From the NCBI GenBank assembly GCA_037013685.1, contig CM072908.1, forward strand, positions 7,391,001 through 7,455,000: 64,000 nucleotides of DNA, written 5' to 3'. The stretch comes from Acridotheres tristis (taxonomy: Eukaryota; Chordata; Aves; Passeriformes; Sturnidae). A model generated the notes under the pieces. It was not told the origin of the DNA. It saw nothing but the letters and a program-made list of their open reading frames with translations, and did no database searches. This document shows, in pieces, positions 11,090-26,000 of this stretch; positions within the stretch are counted from its first letter, which is position 1; every line of letters starts with the position of its first letter. Made by a program: the position numbers and the translations under genes.

Positions 11090-14000
11090 CTGCATTTGGG
11101 AAGGGGGAAAAATATTGCATCAGAAAGGGGCACGCACAACTAAAAGCAAATCATGCAAACATTCACGGCAGCACTCGATTTATTGCTGCGACTGCTTCTC
11201 CACTAACCAGCAATAACCTATCAAGCAAACAATGACAAACTTCAAAACATTTTACTTGACTCCAAAGTTGTATTTGTATATGATCAAGCTGAGCAATCAT
11301 TTTGGTTTAATCACAATATGGGGCTTTCATGACCAGCAACTTGCCCACACAAGAAAAAAATTTCTGCTTTCCATGCAGAATTCTCATTTCAGTGTTTCTT
11401 TTTCTTTTAAATTCCATGAATGAGAAAAACCGTGTTTGTGGACATCATTAACAAGTTCTTTTTCACTCCATTTTTGCTTAAGAGCTTCAAAAATTTTTTT
11501 TTCAGTATTTGTTAATTACTGGAGCTCTTTTAATTAATCTTCTGCAAAAATGGCATCACAAATTGGGCTGTGGCCATGAAAGCCTCCATGCAAAGCATGA
11601 CCCAGAGGTAAGGAGCTGCTTTCAAAAGGGATGGCATAACCCATAGAGAATTCCCAAAAAATTAGGGGGTTTCTTGTTGCTATTCTAAAATATTTCACCC
11701 TCTTAGAGGGAATTTTTGCTTTGACCAGATTGCTACACTCATTTCTTGTGGACACTAAAGAAACATCTCCATTACTAATGCTGGAACTGCAAGGATGCAG
11801 GTCACCAGAATATACTAGGGACCCTACACAAGGACTGGGAATCCAATTTTTAGGCAGTGTTTTTGTTGCAACTGCTGCTGTTGCTGCAATCACAGAATTT
11901 CTATCTACACAAGCTGCTGCTTTCCAGCAGCTACAGTCCAGTTCATTTCAGTGTTTCAAACATTTTAAATTGAGAAAGGCTCTGAATGAGAAAATTAAAT
12001 TGAGAAAGGCTTCTTCAGAATGTTCTGAATTAGTGTGATCTCTCACATAAAGAGACAGTAAAACTGACAGATAAAGGAACACTGCAAATAGTTGAGTATT
12101 CCAATTTAGACAAGTACCAGGGTGGTACATCTTAGTTACATCCACAAAATGGAAGATGGAGAACGGTTACACTGAACACTTAAAAAAATACTTCTAAAAT
12201 TCTAAATATGTCACGGTAGCCAAAATTAACTTAAAAATTAATTATCCATCTTATGAAGGACATTTCAACCATTTTTTTCAGCCTTCTCTCTCAGATTCTT
12301 CCTTCAGAATCTGTTATGAATCACATCAATCCCCTGAATCCTGATAACCCAATTCTGCCTTGTGCCTTCTCCTCCTCCCCTGCATCACAGTTCTAGTTCA
12401 AATGGCAGAAATATTTCAGGGATCTTTATAAACTGAAAATGAGACTCGAATCTTTTTTCGATGAGCATCTCAGGAAGTTCCTTCCATTCCTTCTCCAATG
12501 AATCACTAGATCCTTAATCCTCTCAATATATTCACTCTTTCATTAAACGGTAACTCATATCAACCTTTCTATAGGCCTCCCTCACACCTTGCCTGCATTT
12601 TTTTCTCTCAAATTCTATATAAAAAAACTACTTAACCAGTGCAAGAGAATGTCATTAACTTTTACATCTGCTTGAAATTCATTGTTGCCTTTCTATTTCT
12701 ATTACCTCTTGTTCGCAACAATGGAATTTTGAAAGCTGTTTCAGAATGTGGCACAGAAACGTGTCTCTGTTTTGGTTCTTTTTCCCCCCTTTTGAAGGGC
12801 CAAGATCAACAATTTTACAAACTATTCCATTTAGCATCCTACAAAGTGTTAATCAGTGAGAGCTGATTTAATGAGGTCAGAGAAAAAGCAGTATTTTCTA
12901 GCGGTTACTGCTACAGAGCTGACAGAAGGAACAAATCCTTATCCATGAGAAGGACACAGAAGACAGACAGAGGAAGCAGAGCTGAACAGCTACTGGCTAC
13001 AGTGCTTTCTTCATTTATCTATTAGTACTAAGTGCTACTGGAGTTAGTGGAAAGAGAGGGTTTGACTTGGGTTAGGAGAGGGGCTAATATACACAGGGCA
13101 GGACATACCAACCTTTTCCAAGTGTGGAAACACGACCTATATTCCCAATTAAATCTAGGGAGAGAATTGTGAACATAACTTCCCCAATTTTGGCCCCTCT
13201 TACAGGGGTAATCCACCTTCTTAATGGGCAAGGGTGTCAAATGATATTTTAGATGAACCAACAAGAAAAAAAAAATCTTAGTGACAAGAAACAAAAAAAA
13301 AATTCCACTGGACGGAAGTAGTCCCAGACTGAAACCATAACTCTGAAACCCCCAGACTTCTTTCTTGAGACAGAAGGCTCTTAAATAGATCCATAATTTT
13401 AATTTCCAGCCCTAAGTCTGAATCAAGCAGCTGGTAGAAGATCCCCCGAGGCCCGAGGGCCCTCACGCTGCTGCCAGCAGGCATCCTCTGGCCGCCTTGG
13501 TAACCATCCAGCCCAGTCACTTCTCACTGGTGTATCCACAAACGGGTATTAGCACCACGTCCTTAAAGCTAAAGTATGTTTAATGTGGAGCAGCAGAGAG
13601 CTTTTTAAGAGACTAGACAGTAATCCACTCCCCATGGCTACTGGCGTCTTGACTGTATACCATCCAATAAATTCAAGGCAGTAGTCTTATCCCAGCTTTA
13701 AAAAAAAGATAAACTATAATTTCCAAAATTTAGTAATGTCCGTCATCTCTTTTTGCCAATACCACCAGAAAGAATAATCCCAATAACTTGGAAATGATGT
13801 AGATCCAAAATGGAACCATCACAAGCTGCCTTCGGTCTTCTCCATCCAAGCGTTATTTCCATGGCTAAGTGTTGTCGGTAGAATCCAAGGGGCGCATCAT
13901 TAAAGTCTACTATGAATTTTGTGGTGACAATCCAATTAACATACCCGTTGCGCATAGTGAGAACTGAGATCTAGGCATCAAGCTTTCACCGAATTCTAGG

Positions 14001-17000
14001 TTCTAGTATTCCGAAGATACTCCACAGAGAACTTCACCACATGTTGTAGAGAAAGATAGCTCCATCTGGCAGCAGGGATACATCCAGCAAGGCCTTAATA
14101 TTATCCAAGAAATGGGATCGCTACTTCTAGCAAAGAGTAACTCCAATATCGATGCTGGCCAAAGGAAATCTTCCATCTTAAAACCACCTTATTTCAAGTG
14201 TAGGCAGATATCCAACCAGCTGCAGGACACATCCTTTATGGATCCACAAGGTACCAGCCACTGGGATAGAAATCACTTCCGTTTCCAACCCAAAACAGGA
14301 AACATAGATAATTCGCAAAATTTTAAATCCATCTGGGGGCCCTAGATACGAGTTTGTTTTTCTCACCACATCAAATACAAAATACCTGCCTAGAGAAACC
14401 TTGGAACTTACCCATCAAGTCTCCGCTCATAACGTCCTTCCCGTGCATGAAGTGATGGTGGGGGGCCGTAAGTGGGGCCCCCACCACCTCCTCTGAACCC
14501 AGAAACCTCTCTACTACGAGATGCTATGGAAACTGTATCATCCAATCCCCGCGCAGCACTGGGAATGGTTCCTGGCTCATTATAATCCGTCCGTAGGTCT
14601 CTATCTCCCATTTTGTTGACAGAATTGTGTGCCTTCTGGGCACTTTTGATGTCCACAAAATCCACAAATGCTGCCACTCCTCCTTCCGACCCCCTCTTAG
14701 GGAGGATTTTGACACTTTCGACACGTCCATATCTGGAAGAGAAGCAAAGCAGAGCACACACGTTAGTGCTAGTGAGAAAGGACCACGTTTAATAACATTG
14801 CATCCTGCAAAATCAACATCCAGCTCTTCACCCTTCCCCTGTGCCAGGAAAATCAATCACTGGGAGACACCAAGAGGGGAAAAGCCATTTGGAGAAGGGA
14901 AAAAGCCATTTAAACTTTCCATAGTTACATTTAAACTCCTCTCTCACAGTGTGGGGAGCTACCATGGGATCACCCTTTTTATAGCAACACAGCAGCAGCA
15001 GCAGCTGAAGAAATAGGTATTCACAACCAGAGCACCCTGCACATTGTTAGTCTGACACAATTAAAGAGGCACAATTAAAACAAAACTGTGTCACAAGGAA
15101 AAATACAGACAGCCAACAATTTTATTAGAAGACAAATGACCTTGACACTGCAATTCCATTACTTCGATCTGTATTTAACCCAGAATCTCCACTGTGATGC
15201 TCACTGCTGATCTCAAACCTGTCTACTTCCACACCTGGCAGGACATGTGGGCAGCACAAACCCCCCAGACCCAGATGCTGCTGGGGTTTAGCCTACCACC
15301 CCCACTTCAGACCCAGCTGCCCACAGGAGCTGAGAAATGCCAGAGGGAATGTGACACCACCCTACATAATGTACGTCAAGTAACTGCAATACTGGCATTT
15401 ATGGGTGAGTAAATGTCTATGCAAAATAAAAATAAACCCAAACATGTTTGTGTACACAAGGAAACAAGATGTAAAAACATATTTAAATAACTTGCATCCA
15501 CTCACAGCAGAAAGGATAAGCTGGGTGGGATGAGTACAGTGATGTTTTAACAGCCAACAACTGCAGGGTTTGGGTGCTCAGTTCTCTCAGCCAGTAATTC
15601 TGAGCAAACCAGGGAAAAGCTTTGACCTGCAGTTGGTAATCGGACAAGGAAAGGCAGAAAGTGTATTTTTGAATGTGCTGACATAGAGGAAAGGGATGCA
15701 CAAATAAAAAACCTAATCAGGAAGTATTTGTAAACTCCGTGAAGAATTATTGTGAAAATATTTCTATGCACAAAGGCAGCACAAGGCTGGGCAGATGTAA
15801 ACAGACCTTACACAGGCAAAACTGTTCTCAGCCACACACGCAGGGAAAAGGGAATACAACTGCCAGGCCGAGGCACACATGCTGTCAGATCTTGGAGCTG
15901 TCTCCGTTTTGTGCTTGGCTCTTCCTACACCTTACAATTTCATCATTGTTGTTGGATGACTAATCCTTAAATACGATCTGAAAACCTGCCTCACTGACTG
16001 CTGCCTTCTCCAGCCTGACCTACTACACTTATATATAACCTGGTTTGGATTTAGAGCCCTTTTTTCCTTGGTTTATACTTCACTGAACATGGCCGTGCGC
16101 ACAAACAAGAGCATCTTCCAAGAAAAAAATGCCTTGTTGGGCATAAAAAACCAGGGTCATACATGAGACACATTTCAGCCTCACAGCTGTCCAGGGCTGA
16201 GCTTCTCACCTTTGTGCCCCTGGGTACAGCACAGGGATGTTAATTCTTGGGAGTTTCCTAATCAGCAATGCTCTGGTTATTTCTTAATTGTTTCTTTGTA
16301 TTTTATTTAATTAAAAGCTTCAAATAATGGCAAATGGAACTGCAGGAAAACTGCTTCTCAAAGCATGCTCTCTTCGGAAAGTAAGTTTGGTTATCTTGCC
16401 TTGAAAGCAAGATTTAGAAAGCCCAGAAGAATAGAGGAGATGATTAATAAAATCTGTGTGAGGAAAAGAAATGTCTTAATTGAATATGGCAGAGGTAGAG
16501 AGAGCACAAGGAAAGGAAGGACAGGAAAGGAAAACAGGAAAGAGCCTATTTGAAAAAACGTTTGTGCCATGACTGAACATGACAAAAACCATGGCAAGTA
16601 ATTAGGAATCCTAGTTAGGATCATCCTTTAAAATGTTTCAGTGCCAGTTCTCTGCAAACAAAGATGGACTCCAACCCTCATATCTAAACCATGTAGTTCC
16701 CAAACTGACTATTTAGAACACACACTTTCCTTTTGTTCACTGTGTTTACAAATTCAGTTTCTGGCAACGAGAGCCCATATTTGCCTTCAATCTTCACAGG
16801 AGAATAGGATTAAGATACTACTGGTTATGGTAACAATATCTCTAAAATCCTAGCTGTCCTCTCACTGCAGCCACCATGGCCCACCTTACATGAAGCACTC
16901 CCTGCCAGTGACATCAGAGCTGGGCTCTGAATGACTGCCTGCTCCCCACCTTGACAAATACTGCCTAATTCTGAAATCCTAACATATACATGTTATTATT

Positions 17001-20000
17001 CATACACAGTCAGAACTCAGTCATTCTTTTGCTGGAGAAGATGCAGAATGTGTTTAAAATGTACAAATTTCTGAGCTCGTGCTGCCCAGAAAGCAAAGAG
17101 GATACAAAACACCAGTGTAATAAAGTCCCCATCTACCACAAAAACCACCAAGCAAAGGTGTGACTCTTCCCAATATGAATTTTTATATTAGAAGAAGTAT
17201 ACTTTGGTTATTAATTATTTTCTAAATAAGAAATGGATGGGGGAGACTACTACTGTACTGCACTGCAGCCATGGTGCTAAATCACTCCACTCCGAGACGG
17301 CGCCTGTTAATCCCCCCGTTATCCAGATACATAAATATACGCTGTGCTTTGGTGTCCTGTCCCACACCCTTGACAGGCCCTGAGGATAATCTGTCGCAAT
17401 CGCCTTTGCTGAAAGCGAGGGAGGCAGGCGGGAGGAGGAGAAAGGGAGCAGAACGGGGGAATAAAAGAAAACCAAGGAGGAGGGAGCCCTGAGTATTCCA
17501 CAGCACTGCTGGAAGAGGAAGGTTTGCCTCAGTTCTGTGACTGCAGACGTCCTCCGGTCCCCACCGCGAGGATCAATGTGCCGAGTGATCCGGCCCGGCC
17601 GCACCCATTGGCGTCTCTCCGAGCTGCTCCTGTCTTGGCAGATGATGCCGGGAGGAGACCAGGAGGAGAGGAGGGAGATCTGCAGTGCTGCATCACCACA
17701 CGGCTTCACTGCAGCACAATAACGTTACAAGGAAAAAACCACGACACTTTCTGAAGGGCTGGGGGAGGAGGGGCGGCGAGAGCACCGCGCTTCCTTACGC
17801 CAAAGCAAGGCAAGATGGAGGTGAACATGGTCCAAGGAACAACCTTTGTCCCGGCAGAGGGCTGGGAAGAGGGGACAAAACATATGGGGAGGCATGGCCG
17901 CGACCTTTGGTAGCGTTGGCAGAACAGCTCCTCTCAACCTTCACCTCGTCTCACTACACCTGTGCGTCAGCCCTTCCCAAGGCTGCGTTTTGCAATCGCT
18001 GCCAGACCAACAGAAACAAAGAGGTGCCTTCGCTCGGCTCCCACTCTGCAGACTCGAACAGAAACAAGGCCGTTTAGTGCCTCTGCCCATCCACAACTCC
18101 TGCCGATTAATCATTAGCTCCACAATGTAACAAAGGCGGCCGAGGCCGTGTTTTCGGCGGGGTTTACAGTTCAACCTGAAGCAGAGGAGACGAGGACGTG
18201 AGGGAGCTGTTATGTCACCAAGCCCCTCCAGCAGCACAGCACAACCGATGCACCCGGCTGTAAACACACATCGAGCAGCCCTTGCAGAAAAAAGTTGCCC
18301 AATAATCACTGCTCGAACAAAGCCACGCTAATCCAGCTTTTCAGACAAAGAAAAGGAATTCATAATTTAAGCATTATCGGTTTATTCACTGTAGATCAAA
18401 GCATCTCTGTAGTCAAGCAGCTGAAATGTCTCTGGGCTCTTGGCACGGCTGCTCAGCATGTTTCCCTCACTCTCCAGCCCTTCCTCGTCCTCAGTTCTTC
18501 CTCCCAAACTAGGAGACCACAGCCGGGCTGGGAGACACAGCCTCCACCAATGCAGGGCCGGGCTGGTTCCTCCTCCCCAAGAGCGACGTGTCACTCAGGC
18601 ACAGCCAAAGTCATCCTGCACCCAGCAGCCTTCCCTACCCCGGGGACCGGCACCCTCAGCTCTCCAGCTCTAATAAGCCATATCAGCTCAGCTGCTCACT
18701 CTGAACACTCTTCTTACACAGTCCCTGCTGTTCCAAGCAAAAGCAGTCTAAACAAAGCTACACGAACAAGGGCTACAAGAACACTGGCCAGTAATTGTGT
18801 AGTAAGCAATCCTTACTGTTTAGTTGCGATATTCTATAAACTGATTAGGATCTTTATTGGACAATCTGTACATGATAAGAAAAGGTGGGCTGAAGCGAGG
18901 GAGATTTGTTTTTAATATAAACCAAATCCCACTTTAAATCACGGTATCTTCCAATTTCTTTTGCTGCGCTCCCCACAAGCTTGTGAAGACCTTTCCTACC
19001 CAACCATCTTCATCACTGCAGAAATCTGCTGGTCAGCTACATCCTGGCCAAAGAAACTTCACTGCATTTTTATTTAGAAGCTGGCGCCACGCTCCATTCC
19101 ACATACTACTAAATGTAACAGACACTGCACGACCCAAAATAACGCTGCTTTTTCAGTGTGTTTCTGCACCGCCCATTACAAGCATGATTTCACAAGCTGC
19201 TCCAGTACAGCAGGATATCCGAGTATTTTGTATTCAATCACGTTCCCTTTGACTGCAGTCAGGTATCTTTAGCCATCTGAAAAGCTCGGCTGATTTTGCC
19301 ATGCCACACTCAAACTCCTTCCTCCTCCGTGATTATATAACCCCAGCAAGCCCCGGCCTGCATTATTCAGTAAAACGCTCGCGCAGCTTGAAGCTTTCCT
19401 TGGCCAATCACATTTCTCAGGCTTTGTTATTTCATAACAAAATAATGTGTCCTGAAATAATACTTCACCAGATGTTTATGCCTCTTCTCCTTATTTCTGA
19501 CACCAAATCAGTCCAAATACCCCACGCCAGGGGTACACCAGCCCTGCATTCCCCCTGCACAAAGCCGGTCTGCTCTAGGTACAGGGAAATCCAGGATATG
19601 CAGATACTAAACCTCCATAAAGCAGGATACCATCATCCTCCACAGGGGTTTTTAGCCAGTCTAATGAATGTCTGCTGAGTCCACGAACATCAGTTCTAAG
19701 GTCTTCTGCTATCATGGATGCTCATTTCACAGCCTGAGAAACTTGGCCCACCACAACAGCACGTGTAGCCACTTCCCAGCCACAGAATACACAAAATAAC
19801 ACACCGAACAACAGCACCGACCACAACGGGGTCTTACCAGCAGCAGGACACCGAGCCACAGGGACAGCTATCCTGCAGAAATCCTGTCTGGAGTTACGCA
19901 CCAGCCTCCAGTACCACCAGCTCCCAGCAGGAACTGCACAGCAAGCGTCTCCCACCCGCACTGCTCACAAAAGACGTTTAATATTCACCACTGTGAGAGT

Positions 20001-23000
20001 TCCTGAGCCAGCAACACAAAGGGAACTTGTGTCTCTACACGGGCATTTGCAAAGATTACTGCACTACAACGGATCACAACAAGGGCAGTGATACAATAAA
20101 TGAAATACACAGCAGTTCAAACACGCTTATCCTAAGGAAATCACATTCCGCCATGTTCCAAGCTTCATTAGAGCCACATGCTTTACTGCCATAAAATTTA
20201 TATATACACTTATAATTTTATCTTTAAGAAAGAGAATTTCATATGTAGAGCAATAGAAGATGGTATTTCACCACCTTCAGACCTGAGCAGCCTAAGTCTT
20301 TGGAATTAAACTGTGCCTCAAGTAATGCAGAGCATTACTCAAAATTTGACAGTATCATTGCATGCCTGGCATGGAAGGAGACTTGAGGATTGAGCGACAC
20401 AGAAAAATCAAGGTATCTAAATAAAAACCACTCAGAATTGCACTGACTGTTTCATAAATACAGTAACTAACGTGCAGCAGACAGCAAAATCAGGGACAGA
20501 CCATTGACAAGAGCATTGACAGGGCTGGGATGAAAATCATTCAAATTCATTGAAATGGATCTTGATAGAAACAAGCAGAATTCTACCATCCTGGAAAAAC
20601 TACACTTAAAATTAAGTCTAACAAATGTGGGGAACTGTCACTTGTTGAGCCACAATCATTTCACTTTGTAGGACTGCTTGGACCAGCAGCTCCACTCAGG
20701 GCAGACCAGGAGCAGTATTTACTATGGACAACTCGACACCAAGTCCTGGTTGGCTCCCTCACCAACTGGGTCCTTCACACCTTCCACAAATCTCCCAGAC
20801 TGCTTCCTCTCTGCTCTGTTTCCAGCAGACATGTGGTAGGTTTAAGCCCCTCACAAGAACAAGAGTGCTCATGAGACTTCTCCCAGCTGCTTAGAGAGTA
20901 TTTCATCTGTCTCTTCAGATGAAACTGGTCTCCTGGTTGGCTGGTCTAGAATAGACTACCATTGGGATATTTGCCCTGTAAGCTGTCTCACCATTCTTTT
21001 CCATAAACACTAAACACTGTCACCACCATCATTAAGCTCTAGACAAGCCAAACACTTCCTAACATACAGGGCTACCACACCACCTCTCCTTTCTTGTCAA
21101 CTCCTTCTGAAGAAGTCGCAGGCATTCACTGCAGAACTCCATAATGACAACTCATACCATCATCTCCTGCTGTGCAATGGTTTCCAGCTCCTCCTGTTTC
21201 TCACCCGTGCTGGGGGGACTGGTGCAGAAAAATTGCTGTGTCTATAAGACACAGCAAGTGGCTGGGACAGCACTCCAGACAATCACAAGTAGGAAAGCTC
21301 ATCCATGAGTGATAAATCCAGGAGATGTGTATAGCTTTGAAATCCTTCACCTTCCCAGTGCCAAGCAAAATAAAAGCTCCGCGTATCACAAGGAGCTCTG
21401 GTTTTCAAGCCACACCAAGAACAGCCCTTGTGACAACAATGATTAAGAAACATGCCCTAATTACCAAACTCCCATCATTTTCCAGATTACAATCTGAGAT
21501 GCTTTAAAACCTGTTTAGAGTGATCTTTATTGGCTCTGTGACCTTTGGGGGGAGAAAAACAACGTTCTTCAGGGCATTCTCCACAGCTCTTCTAGTAATA
21601 AAGGTCTTCAGGGAAATGTCAAAATCCAGGAGCAGAAACTAATCAATCAGGTTATGAACCTCAGCCAAACCATCCTGGGGTGAATCCTGAGCACAGTGCT
21701 CATACTTCTACCCTCCTGCCCCAACACCCAAACCACTCAAACCCGGACCCCTCTGGACTTTGCAGCTCCCTCTGGCCCCCAGCAGCACTCAATGGGAAAT
21801 CTCCCAACTCCCGACTACAAATGGGGGTTTTGTTAATGACATACAGCATGTGTTCCTGTCACACACAGAAAACAGCCAGGGCTTTGTCTGCACTAGTAAT
21901 CCCTCCCTAAGAGATGACAAAGTAGGAAATTAAAAAGCTAGCATAGGCACATTCACCAATACTCCTGATACCTCTGGTATTTAGGAGCAACACGCTCAAC
22001 AGATCATATAGTCCGGAGATAACTCCATGCTGGAACAAGTGCTCGCCTCTTGCTTTACAGCTCAGTCAAATGCTCCATTTTAAGACCCCAAGTAAGAGTG
22101 ATTCCTAATGAAGACATTTTATTTATGTCTTCATTGCAAAGTGACCTTTTGGATACTGCTGAAGTATTAATATACAAATGAAATTATTATGCACTGTAAA
22201 GGGAAGAAACAGAATATTTAAACCTGTTTTTTCATAGTTGCCACTTTCAGTTGCAATGATTTCATCTAAGAGTCAACACACCAAGAAATTTTCTGCAACC
22301 CCCATGACAATCAGCTCTGCCACTGATCAGCTGTTGCAGTCAACATGCATCAGGTCACATGTAAATATAGGTGCATCCATTCCTTAAAATATTGACCAGT
22401 TCCACTGCAAGACCCACAGGACACAGCCCCCAGGAGTCCTAGCAGCCTTTCAAACCAGGGCGAAGAGGAGGGTGGGGGTGTTGAACCCATGCTTTGGACA
22501 TGGGGAATTACACGAGGCTGGATGAATAAAAACGCCTCTTGGCACTCCATGCATTAATATCCTCCTCACCCCAGTCAGCAGTTCTGCTGCCGGCAGCACC
22601 AGAAGCTGGCATTGCATCAGCCCAGCCAGAGCTCGACCGCGCTGGAGCGAAGGGCTCGGCCCAACATCAGCTACTTACAGCTGCCAGGGTAACGAGGCAC
22701 AGCCACCTCAGCCAGGGCAGACAAAGTCCCTCACTAAGGCATTTTTTCTAGTTGTTTCTTTGGAACAATCAAGGAAAAGCATGGAAACACCCATAGCTTA
22801 TTGGTATATACATTATTTAAAAAAAAAAAAAAAAAAAAAAAAAGCAGCTTTGTGAGCAGAACTAATGAAGAGTCATTTCTTACAGATGCATGTCTTGAGG
22901 TCGAATTCTCTGGCGTCCAATAACTGCCAGTTCCCACTGCAGCTTTTCCCACGGTCAGGAACACCTCTCTCCCATGTGGATTCTTTAATGTCTAACAAGG

Positions 23001-26000
23001 GCTGTGCTCTCACTGCAGCTTTTCTCTCCATGGGGTCGCTAATCAGGTCTCTCTCCTCTATTAAAACCGCTTGTTTTCACAAAACTCAAAGGAAAGTCGT
23101 GTCTCTGAGACTGAATATCCCCTTCGCCCTCAGGTTTAGCTGAAACTGGCAAATGGGTTCAAAATTGATTAGGAAAGATATATATACACATGGCAGCTCA
23201 ATCTTGCTCTCCAAGTAGATCAAAATAAATATCACTATTTGCAGAAGCACGGAAAGGTTACAGAAACATGTAGGAACTCTGCATGTTCAGCTGCACTGTC
23301 TCAAGCACAACGAGCTGTGATTCTTTATCCCCAACCTACACAGATGTGCACCTTCAGGTTCCTACACGCTAGACACAGAGCTGCTGAATTCCATCTCCAG
23401 GGCATTTTTTTTCTTCCAGCTTAAATTATAATCTGCAGATTTGCTTCAAAAACACCAGTGGTGATAGCCTACGTTCAATGCTTTCTGCAGGGGAATTGCT
23501 CAAGCCTGTTCTTTTGCATGACTTGATTTTAGGATTTGTTTGGATTTGATGTTAAGAACGCACAGCATCGCAACTGTGGGGGAATCTCTTGATTAATCAA
23601 GTTTTTTTCACTCTCACATGAAAGGGTAATTCCCCATCTCACTTTTGCTCCTCCTCCTTTTGCATGTATTCAGCAGCAGATGGAGGAAAATGCAGAGTCA
23701 CAACATTATGGTCTTCCAACCGTGCTGAAGAGCACTTGAGATGTGGATCATCTTGAAGTTTTGGAAATCTTGGTCCCACTGTACGGACTTCTCCATCAAC
23801 AGACATTTACAACCTCTTCTCCAAAGTTTTGTATGCTTTCCAGAAAACAATACTTCAGAAGAAAAAAAATATTTATCTGTCTGCAGTCTCCGAGACCACC
23901 TCAAGTGATGGAACTGCTCTTTCCCCTCAGACTTCAACTGGGTTTGAACAAGTGACCAGCTTCAGTTCAGCCCACAGGTCAGACAACTTGAAATTCATTT
24001 CTGACCGAAATCAGCCATGGATCCAAGGACCCTCAGTCAAATTCCCAACCACAAAAGCTCACCAATGCTAAGAGGTTAAGATCTTGACACCAGGGAGGAA
24101 ATCCAGCCAGTTCCCAGCCAGTCCAGGCACTCCCGCTCTGCCACACCAGCCAGTCACCAAACACAGATGTGCAAATGTTATTTAGTTGCTTCATGACTCA
24201 CTGCTTCCATTGCCCTAGAGAAAGTGCTTGTCCCTGTGACTAAACCAACTGGCAGCACAGTCCTTGGCATGAGCCAGGTGTCAGCCCAAGCTAAATAATA
24301 TTCCCCACTGACAAGTGCCCGGCAAGAGCCTGGCACACATTCGGGTGTGTTTTGCCTGCAGTGACTACCTCCACTGCAGGCGCTTTCTCCACAGGTAAGA
24401 ACCTGGGACTTTCCAGAGCCAAGCTCCTGAATCAGCCAGACTTTAATGGCTTTCTTTTCAGTGCAACTCGAAGTCGAGGTTTTGCAAAGCTGAGCTGGAA
24501 ACGAGTTTCATCACAACAGGCAAGGTTTCACACCTCGGCTTTATGAGCTGACTTAAAGGAGGCCTCACCACACGAAAGGCTTGAGCAGAGTTGTATCTGG
24601 AGGTGAACACATACTGCCAGACCAAGAGGGGTCCTCCCGGGGTTCAAGGATACACCACACAACCAGATACACCAACAAAACTGCTGGGAAAGCTCCTCCT
24701 TCATTTTATACCGTTTCAGTGACCAGCTTCACCTCTAAGTTGAAAAATCAGACTGACACAAGCTAGACATGAGCATTAACTGCAGCCAACCAAGGGGCTG
24801 TAAACTCTGAAAGGATGTAGAGGAAGAGATGCTTCCTGAGCTCAACTGCTGCCAAAAAATGGTGTATCTCACCCACAACCAGCATTATCATCTACAACAT
24901 CAATCTGGAAGCCACTTTTATTTTTTAAATGTGGCAAAGCTTCTCTGCTACTAATTCTTGCAATAAGTTGTTTCAGAGGTAAGAAAAAAAACAAAGGTTT
25001 ACTGAGATGTTGATTACAAGGCAGTGACTGTGCTAGCCATTGGCTGTCTGGATGCATATCCAGCTGCCTTCCTAAGAGCAGCATCTCACAGATCCCGTGA
25101 AATTAAATCAGATGTTGATTACATATACAAGGGAGATACTCATCCACCCTGAGTTTTTATTCCCCTCACAGCTAGGATGCTAATGAGGCCGGAAGACTTC
25201 TTTCCCCTCCAAAGATGACTTCTTTAAACATACAACTTGGCAATTTATTTTTCTTATTTTGCCCTATTAACTATTACAGGTCACCCGCAGCTGCCGCAGA
25301 GAGCTTAAAGAGGGACATTTAAACGAGCCTCTGTGATCTCTTTGGCAGCCATCACTGTTAATGAGGACAGGAGGTATTCACCCAGCAGCAGGAGCAGATG
25401 GACCACGGCGTGGAGCTTTGTGCCGTACGGAAGCAGTGAACACCTCATCGAAAACACAGGGAAAGCTGTGACAGGGACACCAAGTTACTCGGAATGAATC
25501 CCACGGATAGCAAACACAACCAGGTCAGTTTTCTTTCTGGAGAAAAACTCTACATGATTCACTATGTGCTTAAATAAAATCGTTCAGAATCTGGCCATTC
25601 TTTTTGTTGAGCTAAAAGATGGTTTCAAATCCAATTCTGACTGGGTGTCTGACCACCTTCATGACAGGAACTTGGTCTGAACACAGCTCTCATTTCTTAC
25701 CACACTAAGAGGAATAAAAGACATGGAAGCTCCTCCATTTAGACAGAAGGGCATCCAAGAGGAACACACACAGGTCAGAACCATCTCACCAGCAGTATCC
25801 AACAGACAGCCCTGCAGATCATCCATTCACCCTCCTTCTGGAGATGTCTGGACTTCTCGGGCTTTTTCAGTGGAGAGATGAGAGCACGCTCAGGGCTTTC
25901 TGATGCGGAAGCTCACACTCCAGATCTAAGTGTGCTTATACAAAAAAAGTGCTTTCAGTTTTAAGTTGTTGAGTCTGATTAAAAAGGGGAAGAGAAAGGA

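Noticed and set aside
22819..22843. Poly-A run as the tail of a processed retrogene
   Set aside because: The sequence upstream shows no coding homology and no target-site duplication that I can see.
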